Assembly: GCF_003236295.1 (NCBI RefSeq)
Contig: NZ_POTW01000040.1
Location: forward strand, 1-53,375
DNA: 53,375 nucleotides
DNA from: Jiangella anatolica
GTDB lineage: Bacteria; Actinomycetota; Actinomycetes; Jiangellales; Jiangellaceae
Direction: 5' to 3'
Positions 48,073 to 53,375 of this stretch are shown one piece after another; position 1 is the first letter of the stretch, and each line of letters begins with the position of its first letter. The notes beneath the pieces were generated by a model, which saw only the letters and a list, made by a program, of their open reading frames with translations, had not been told where the DNA came from and ran no database searches. The translations under genes and the position numbers were made by a program.

Positions 48073-49644
48073 CTAGTCGGCCTTGAACGAGAACGGGTCG
48101 ATCTTGCCGGCCGCCGAGAACGTCAGACCGTCCGCGAAGTACTGGGAGACGACCTGCACGAGGGGCACCAGGTCCGCCTCGGCCAGCAGCGCCTCCTGAG
48201 CGTCGTTCCACGCGGCGCAACGCGCCTCCTCGGTCTCGGCCGCGAGCGCCTCCGGCACGAGCGCCTCGTAGGCCGCGTTCTGGATGCGCCCGAAGTTGAG
48301 CGACTCCTCGAGCGGGCCGGACACCTGGAGCACGTACAGGCTCGGCGAGGCGATGCCCGACTGATAGGGAATGGTGATCAGGTCCCAGCCGTCCGTGTAC
48401 AGGTTCTCCAGCGCCTCGTTGTACGAGAGGGACTGCAGTTCGACCGTCAGGCCGACCTGCGAGAGCGCGTCCTTGACGTACTCGGCCTCCGTCGGGTTGG
48501 TCGCGAGCTGCATCATGCGGATCGTGAGCGGCGACCCGTCAGGATTCGTCCGCACGTCGCCGCTGAGCGCGAAGCCCTTCTCGTCGAGCAGCGCGGCGGC
48601 CGCGTCGAGGTCCCCGCGCACCTGCGCCTCCCCGATCTCCTCGGAGTAGCACGCCATGTTCGAGGTGTACAGGGCGCTGGCCGGCTTCGCCTGGCCGCCG
48701 TACGCGGCCTTGTTGTAGAGCTCGGGGTCGAGTGCGAGCGCGATGGCCCGGCGCAGGTCGGCGTTGCCGCCCACGGGTGTGTCGTGGTTGATCGCGAGGC
48801 CCGTGACGCCCCACGCCTCGCTGTCGATCTCGTTGATGCCCTCCTGGCCCTGCACCCGCTCGACGGCCTGCCCCTGCAGGTTCGCGATGGTCAGCTCTCC
48901 CGAGGTGAGCAGGTTCGCCTGCGTCGAGTCGTCGGCGACGACGCGCAGCTGCACCTCCCGCGGCATGTCCTCGGCCGTCACACCCTCGGGATACGCGACG
49001 TAGTCGTCGCGGAGCGTGAAGGTGTACGACTCGCCGCGCTGCTGCGCCGTGAGCTCGTAGGGCCCCGTGCCGAGCGGCGTGGTGGCAAGTGCCTCCGGAT
49101 CCTCCAGGCCCGCGGGACACACGATCCTCGCGACGTTCGTGAGCCCGGCGAGCATGTCGTTGTTCGGCGCGTTGAGCTCGATCGTCACCGTGTTGGCCGT
49201 GTCGTCCGCCGTGATCGACTTCGCGCCGCCGAACCCGAAGACGCGCGACGCTCCGGGCGATCCGTTCGCCGGATCGGCGACGTACTCGATCGACTTCGCG
49301 ATGTCGCTCGCCGTGAGTGCCGTGCCGTCCGAGCACGTGATGCCCTCGCGCAGGGTGAACGTCCCGCCCAGCGGTGTCACGTCCCAGCTCTCGGCCAGCC
49401 CCGGCGTGATCTCGCCGTCGGGTGACGTCCGCACGAGACCGTCGTAGAGCAGCGCGAACGCCTGCGCCGCGCCGATGTCGCCGATCGACTTGTTGGGGTC
49501 GAAGACGTCGATGTCGGCACGGATGCCGATCGCGACGGTCTCGGGAACGGAGCCGCCGTCGGCGGTGTCCGTGTCGTCCCCGCAGCCGGCGAGCAGGAGC
49601 GCGGTCCCTGATATGGCCGCGATCGTCAACACACGTCGCTTCAT
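48073..49644 (-). CDS. peptide ABC transporter substrate-binding lipoprotein (family 5)
   Basis: A 523-residue exported lipoprotein. The N-terminus MKRRVLTIAAISGTALLLAG ends in a lipobox LLAGC at about residue 21. It carries family features DVFDPNKSIGDIGAAQAFAL near the start, ITPGLAESWDVT and ADLRRAIALALDPELYNKAA. It captures the imported peptide-like compound outside the membrane. The start ATG at 49644 is preceded by a GAGAGGA ribosome site, and the 65-bp gap to the TetR gene may hold an extra promoter, though I see no clear one. Confidence 0.93.
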   Translation of the reverse strand: MKRRVLTIAAISGTALLLAGCGDDTDTADGGSVPETVAIGIRADIDVFDPNKSIGDIGAAQAFALLYDGLVRTSPDGEITPGLAESWDVTPLGGTFTLREGITCSDGTALTASDIAKSIEYVADPANGSPGASRVFGFGGAKSITADDTANTVTIELNAPNNDMLAGLTNVARIVCPAGLEDPEALATTPLGTGPYELTAQQRGESYTFTLRDDYVAYPEGVTAEDMPREVQLRVVADDSTQANLLTSGELTIANLQGQAVERVQGQEGINEIDSEAWGVTGLAINHDTPVGGNADLRRAIALALDPELYNKAAYGGQAKPASALYTSNMACYSEEIGEAQVRGDLDAAAALLDEKGFALSGDVRTNPDGSPLTIRMMQLATNPTEAEYVKDALSQVGLTVELQSLSYNEALENLYTDGWDLITIPYQSGIASPSLYVLQVSGPLEESLNFGRIQNAAYEALVPEALAAETEEARCAAWNDAQEALLAEADLVPLVQVVSQYFADGLTFSAAGKIDPFSFKAD

Positions 49645-49709
49645 CGCAGTTCCTCTCGATGGGTTCAGGAGATCTCGTGGTTCGCGCGCTCGTCGCACGC
49701 CGGTCGCGC

Positions 49710-50432
49710 TCAGCGAGCGGCGTCGGCGGTCGACGCCGGTGGGGCGATGCCGAGGAGCGGGATGAGCTCTGCCGGATCGCCGAGCGCGAGAGCGGCCGTG
49801 TCGACCGTCCTCCCCGCCGCATCCGTCGCTCGCAGGAGAGCCAGAGCGAGATCGGAGAAGTTGACCGCGAGCTCGGCGGGCGAGGCGCCGCGGTTCGGCT
49901 TGTACCAGTGGGCGACACCCGTCGACATCGTCATGATCGCGAGCCGCGCGGTCGAGGCGTCGGGCACGGTGAACACGCCGTCGTCGCAGCCCCTGACGAT
50001 GGCCTCCCGCCAGAGCTGCTCGTACTCGTCGCGGGCGTCGAGGATCTCCTGCAGCGCCGACGGGTCGAGCACGCGGAGCTCGGTGTCGACCGTGCGGGCC
50101 TCGAGCTGGAAGATCGCGTGGGCGAGCACATGGATGTGGACGAGCCGGACGATCCGCGCGGCGGGATCGTCGATGCCCGCGAGCGCCCCCTGCGCCGCCG
50201 CCAGCAGCCGCGCCTGCGCGTCGCGCATGATGTCGGTGAGCAGCTCGGCCTTGGTGCCGACGTAGTGGTACAGCGACGCGGTCGTCATGCCGACGCGGTC
50301 GGCGAGCTCGCGGATCCCGGTCGCCTCGTAGCCCTGCGTCGAGAAGAGCTCGAGCGCCGTCCGCCGTATCCGCTCGCTCGTCGTGGCGGCGTTGCGCTTG
50401 CGGCCCTCGCGCCTCGGAACGAGTTCGGTCAT
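49710..50432 (-). CDS. TetR-family regulator of the long operon
   Basis: A 240-residue protein. HTH: IRRTALELFSTQGYEATGIR then ELADRVGMTTASLYHYVGTK. It is co-transcribed with the acyl-CoA ligase (ATGA overlap) and the transport/hydrolase genes behind it, so it likely autoregulates the whole operon through the palindrome at 52020-52037. The ligand is likely an acyl-CoA made by the ligase or the imported compound. Confidence 0.9.
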   Translation of the reverse strand: MTELVPRREGRKRNAATTSERIRRTALELFSTQGYEATGIRELADRVGMTTASLYHYVGTKAELLTDIMRDAQARLLAAAQGALAGIDDPAARIVRLVHIHVLAHAIFQLEARTVDTELRVLDPSALQEILDARDEYEQLWREAIVRGCDDGVFTVPDASTARLAIMTMSTGVAHWYKPNRGASPAELAVNFSDLALALLRATDAAGRTVDTAALALGDPAELIPLLGIAPPASTADAAR

Positions 50433-51982
50433 GCCACGCCTCCGATGGTCGTGCCGCGGTGTTCGCGAAGGTCGAAGACCACGCCGGTCCTCGAGCGGGA
50501 AGTGAGCTCTGCCTTGGCGACGCGCGCGGACGGCGTCATGGGCAGTTCGTCGGCGAACTCGACGAAGCGAGGGAGCTTGAAGCGTGCCAGCTGGGTCGAG
50601 AGGCGATTCACGAGCGCTCGCGCCGCCTCCGCCCCGTCGGTCGCGCCGTCGTCGAGCACGACGACGGCCTTCACCTCTTCGCCGAAGAGCTCGTCGGGTA
50701 CGGGCACGACGGCGGCGATCCGCACATCGGGATCTGCCATCAGCGCCGCCTCGACCTCCGCGGCCGCGACGTTCTCGCCGCCGCGGCGGATCATGTCCTT
50801 CTGCCGGCCGACGAGCCGGATCGAACCGTCGGCATCCCGCCGCACGAGATCTCCGGTGTGCAGCCAGCCGTCCCGCAGCGTGCGGGCCGTCTCCTCCGGC
50901 CGTCGCCAGTAGCCGCGCATCATGGGCGTCCCGGCGACGAGCAACTCCCCCGCCTCGCCGGGACGCACGTCGGCTCCGTCCGCGTCGACGATCCGGATCG
51001 CCTTGCCCGGCGCGGGAACGCCGAGCACGCCCGTCCCGACCGATGCCGAGTCGTCGACCGGCACGTACAGGTCGACGCCGGACTCCGTCAGCCCGTAGGC
51101 CTCGCGCCAGGCCGCACCCCATCGCTGCTCGAGCTCGGCGTGGCGCAGCGGCGGAATGGCCGAGCACCAGACAAGGCGCAGGGCGTTGTCGCGGTCGTCG
51201 GGCGCCGGAGGCTGCTGCAGGAGCAGCGTGGGCATGGTGCCGAGCATGTACAGGGTCGTCACGCCGTGCTCACGAACCGAGCGCATGAATCCGGATGCGG
51301 AGAATCGCGGCAGTACGACGAGCGGGATGCCCGCGGTGAGCGCCATGGCGGTGTTCCACATGGGATCGATGTAGGAGAACGGCTGCGACGTGAGCGTCAC
51401 GTCCGACTCGGTCACGCGCGCGAGGCGCGCGGCGAGGGCGCCGAGCCCGACCCAGTAGTCGTGACCGAGCATGCAGGCCTTCGGGAAGCCGGTCGTGCCC
51501 GACGTGTACTGCAGGTTCGCGAGCGCGTCCGGGGCAACCGGAGGCACGTCGGCCCGGTCGCCGTCGTCCACGAGCTCGCCGGGCGGCACGACCGGGACCT
51601 CGGCGCCGGCGAGCGCGAGCGCACCCTGGACGACCTCTGTGAACTCGGGCGCCGCGACGACGAGACCCGGTTGAGCGTCCGCGATCACGTGCGCGAGGTC
51701 GGCCTCGCGGTAGGTCGCGTTGACTGGCACGGCGACCAGACCCGCCGACAGCGTGCCGAGCCAGGTGATCGGCCAGGCCGCCACGTTCGGAAGCATGATC
51801 GCCACGCGGCTGCCGGTCCGCAGTCCCCGGGCGCGAAGGGCGGCCGCGGTCCGCTCCGCCGCCTCCCGCGCTTCGGCGAACGTGATCGAGGCGTCGGGGA
51901 AGCGCAGGAACTCGCGGTCCGGCCACTGCTCGGCCGCACGGGCGAGCAGTTCAGGGACCGTCTTCGGCTGCGAGTCGACCAC
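50429..51982 (-). CDS. acyl-CoA ligase (AMP-forming)
   Basis: A 517-residue ANL-superfamily enzyme. GTG at 51982 is chosen because AAGGAGG stands 7 bases before it; an upstream ATG at 52075 would include the operator. Motifs: LQYTSGTTGFPKACMLGHDY (P-loop), EAYGLTESGVDL, DGWLHTGDLVRRDADG, RLVGRQKDMIRRGGENVAAA and the C-terminal SARVAKAEL with the adenylating Lys. It activates a carboxylic acid to its CoA thioester, feeding the dehydrogenases, hydratases and thiolase of this island. First gene of the long operon. Confidence 0.93.
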   Translation of the reverse strand: MVDSQPKTVPELLARAAEQWPDREFLRFPDASITFAEAREAAERTAAALRARGLRTGSRVAIMLPNVAAWPITWLGTLSAGLVAVPVNATYREADLAHVIADAQPGLVVAAPEFTEVVQGALALAGAEVPVVPPGELVDDGDRADVPPVAPDALANLQYTSGTTGFPKACMLGHDYWVGLGALAARLARVTESDVTLTSQPFSYIDPMWNTAMALTAGIPLVVLPRFSASGFMRSVREHGVTTLYMLGTMPTLLLQQPPAPDDRDNALRLVWCSAIPPLRHAELEQRWGAAWREAYGLTESGVDLYVPVDDSASVGTGVLGVPAPGKAIRIVDADGADVRPGEAGELLVAGTPMMRGYWRRPEETARTLRDGWLHTGDLVRRDADGSIRLVGRQKDMIRRGGENVAAAEVEAALMADPDVRIAAVVPVPDELFGEEVKAVVVLDDGATDGAEAARALVNRLSTQLARFKLPRFVEFADELPMTPSARVAKAELTSRSRTGVVFDLREHRGTTIGGVA

Positions 51983-52019
51983 CGAGCATCCTCCTTGCAG
52001 GGGCGCTGGGGCGACACTA

Positions 52020-52037
52020 ACCGATCGATCGATCGGT
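52020..52037. promoter_or_regulatory. candidate TetR operator, 18-bp perfect palindrome
   Basis: ACCGATCGA-TCGATCGGT is self-complementary and lies 38 bp upstream of the acyl-CoA ligase GTG. ACTA and TAGT flank it, extending the symmetry with a one-base offset. It is the only clear dyad at the head of the 14-gene operon. Confidence 0.6.
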
Positions 52038-52101
52038 AGTCTACAGCTGAGACGAAATCGTCCGCGTCGTTCCAACGAGGTCGAGCGCTTGGCGTACGGG
52101 C

Positions 52102-52749
52102 TCAGATGATCTTCGGGAAGGAGATCAGAAGCCCCACGCCGACGAGGAGCAGCACGACCGCGAACCCCAGGACGACCCAGGCCAGCGTCGTGGATCGCGG
52201 ACGCTGCGAGATCGCGGCGAAGAACAGGACGAGAGCGAAGAGCACTGTGAGCAACGTGTAGTCATCGCCGCGCTGGTTGTTCTCGAGGGCGTCGGCGAAC
52301 AGCGCGTCGGCGCGAGCGTCGGCATCGGCCGCCTCCGCCTCACCCGGAGGACGGTACTCAGGCATGGCGAACGGGCCCTTGGGCGCGTCCGGATCCTCGA
52401 GGGGCGACGTGGCGACCCAGGCGTCGAACGCGACGGCGAAGTGATCGGTGAACCTCGTCTCGACGAACTGACGCAGGACGTCGTCGCCCTCGGCGACGGC
52501 CTGGACGTAGACCCCGAAGACGGTGAGGTCGAAGGTGCGGGCGGCATCGGCCTCGGCAGCACTCCGGGACGCCTCGCTCCGGGCACCCGACGCGCGGGAG
52601 AAGGCGATGGACATCTCGCCGCCCCACTTGCTCGCCTCGAATCCGCTCCAGGCGGTGAGCACAGCCGTGATGGAGAGGACGATGACAGCCAACAGCTCGC
52701 GAACCCCGACCTGACGATCACGTGCCGCGTTCGCGCCCGTCTCCGGCAT
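52102..52749 (-). CDS. membrane protein of unknown function
   Basis: A 215-residue protein. One membrane segment lies near the N-terminus (LLAVIVLSITAVLTAWSGFE). A roughly 120-residue helical, acidic middle part with EAEAADADARADALFADALE follows, and two membrane segments at the C-terminus (TLLTVLFALVLFFAAIS; VVLGFAVVLLLVGVGLLIS). The layout resembles DUF4337-type proteins, but I cannot assign it with confidence. ATG at 52749. It ends 65 bp before the ligase operator and is probably not part of the catabolic operon. Confidence 0.7.
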   Translation of the reverse strand: MPETGANAARDRQVGVRELLAVIVLSITAVLTAWSGFEASKWGGEMSIAFSRASGARSEASRSAAEADAARTFDLTVFGVYVQAVAEGDDVLRQFVETRFTDHFAVAFDAWVATSPLEDPDAPKGPFAMPEYRPPGEAEAADADARADALFADALENNQRGDDYTLLTVLFALVLFFAAISQRPRSTTLAWVVLGFAVVLLLVGVGLLISFPKII

Positions 52750-52918
52750 CTTCGGCTCCTCGCCCCGTGCGGTCGCACTCGTACGAGTGCGCAGCGATCC
52801 CGCACGCCACTCTCACGGTCCACCCGTCCCGGCCCGACGTGGTCACCCCGAGCGGGTGAAGAGCGCATCCTTGCGGGTCACGGGCAGCTCGGGAGGGTTC
52901 AGGCTCGGCGGCGCGGTG

Positions 52919-53375
52919 TCACGAAGGCTCCTGGATGCCGTCCGGAGCGATGACGGGTCCGGCCAGCGCGGGATCGTTGGTCTCGACCATCCACTGCGTC
53001 AGCCGCGCCGCAAGGTCGGCCTTTACCGGCGCGTAGGAGGCATCGTCGGCGAGGTTGCGCTGCTGCCAGGGGTCCTCGTGCAGGTCGTAGAGCTCCTCAC
53101 CCGGACGTGGCCGGAAGTGATCGGCGCCCAGGCCGCGCCGTGCCGGGCTGCGCTCGATGTCCCCGGACAACCTCGGCGGCGTGCCCGGCTGCAGGTTGCG
53201 GATGTAGGCGTACCGGTCGGTGCGGATGGCCCGGATCGGGTCGTACTCGTCGTGGTAGTTCTTCTCCGCGAACACCTCACCCCGCCGCGGCCCGGGTTCA
53301 CCGCGCAGCACACCGGCGAAACTCTGCCCCTGCACGAACGCCGGAACCTCACCCCCGGCCAACTCCAACAGCGTC
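52919..53375 (-). CDS. sulfatase-family protein, C-terminal part (cut by right edge)
   Basis: The visible 151 residues match the C-terminal subdomain of type I sulfatases: LELAGGEVPAFVQGQSFAGV, VFAEKNYHDEYDPIRAIRTD, RYAYIRNL and GEELYDLHEDPWQQRNLADD. The last is the ELYDLxxDPxExxNLA signature. The active-site CxPSR and metal ligands would be outside the window, so activity cannot be judged. The 169-bp gap (52750-52918) before the membrane protein gene shows no gene. Confidence 0.88.
   Translation of the reverse strand, partial: TLLELAGGEVPAFVQGQSFAGVLRGEPGPRRGEVFAEKNYHDEYDPIRAIRTDRYAYIRNLQPGTPPRLSGDIERSPARRGLGADHFRPRPGEELYDLHEDPWQQRNLADDASYAPVKADLAARLTQWMVETNDPALAGPVIAPDGIQEPS

Noticed and set aside
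49710-51167. Apparent fusion of an extra domain to the TetR at 49710
   Set aside because: The upstream extension is a shifted reading of the acyl-CoA ligase; the ATG at 50432 with an ATGA overlap is the true start.

Overview
The window comes from a high-GC actinobacterium. Reasons: very GC-rich coding DNA on both strands, frequent GTG starts, many four-base ATGA/GTGA gene overlaps, a SARP-type (BTAD) regulator, a large LuxR-type ATPase regulator, a Tat-exported enzyme and several secreted actinobacterial protein types. No plasmid origin, phage structural gene, CRISPR array or intact insertion sequence was seen. The only mobile-element trace is a decayed serine recombinase beside a tRNA-Leu gene.

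Left part (1-11.4 kb): tRNA-Leu(GAG) with a strong hairpin behind it, the recombinase relic, a divergent pair of exported proteins (DUF305 lipoprotein and LVIVD-repeat protein), and a membrane-anchored superfamily-2 helicase. Next is a four-gene minus-strand operon (NmrA-like protein, DUF1772 protein, Tat-exported haloalkane dehalogenase homologue, YhgE/Pip-like membrane protein), divergent from a MarR regulator over a clear inverted repeat. A GlsB/YeaQ-type membrane protein follows.

Middle (11.4-24.8 kb): a TPR protein preceded by an 18-codon mini-gene that lies between two hairpins, a secreted FnIII protein, a secreted EEP-fold hydrolase and a 865-residue LAL regulator. These lead into a plus-strand, translationally coupled operon: CrtI-like FAD oxidoreductase, tryptophan 2,3-dioxygenase-like protein, kynureninase-like PLP enzyme and O-methyltransferase-fold protein. 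A SARP fused to an alpha/beta-hydrolase follows 70 bp later. Three heptamers at 11-bp spacing (consensus YTGCCSA) sit upstream of the operon, and two copies of the same motif sit upstream of the FnIII gene. This looks like a small SARP-controlled biosynthetic locus that I cannot match to a known product and that has no NRPS or PKS in view.

Right part (24.8-52.0 kb): a catabolic island. Three acyl-CoA dehydrogenases, a MaoC hydratase, an SDR, a three-subunit biotin-dependent carboxylase and a thiolase are arranged in blocks beside TetR genes, each with its own candidate operator. A 14-gene, roughly 16-kb minus-strand operon follows: acyl-CoA ligase, TetR, complete peptide-type ABC importer, beta-lactamase-fold hydrolase, CocE/NonD hydrolase, enoyl-CoA hydratase, M55 D-aminopeptidase-like protein, M20 peptidase, N-acylamino-acid-racemase-like enzyme and amidase. 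Together these suggest uptake and breakdown of an acylated, probably D-residue-containing peptide-like compound, with the acyl part sent to beta-oxidation. The window ends with a small membrane protein and the C-terminal part of a sulfatase cut by the right edge.

All functional calls are from reading translations and motifs by eye. Alignments, codon statistics and structure predictions were not run.
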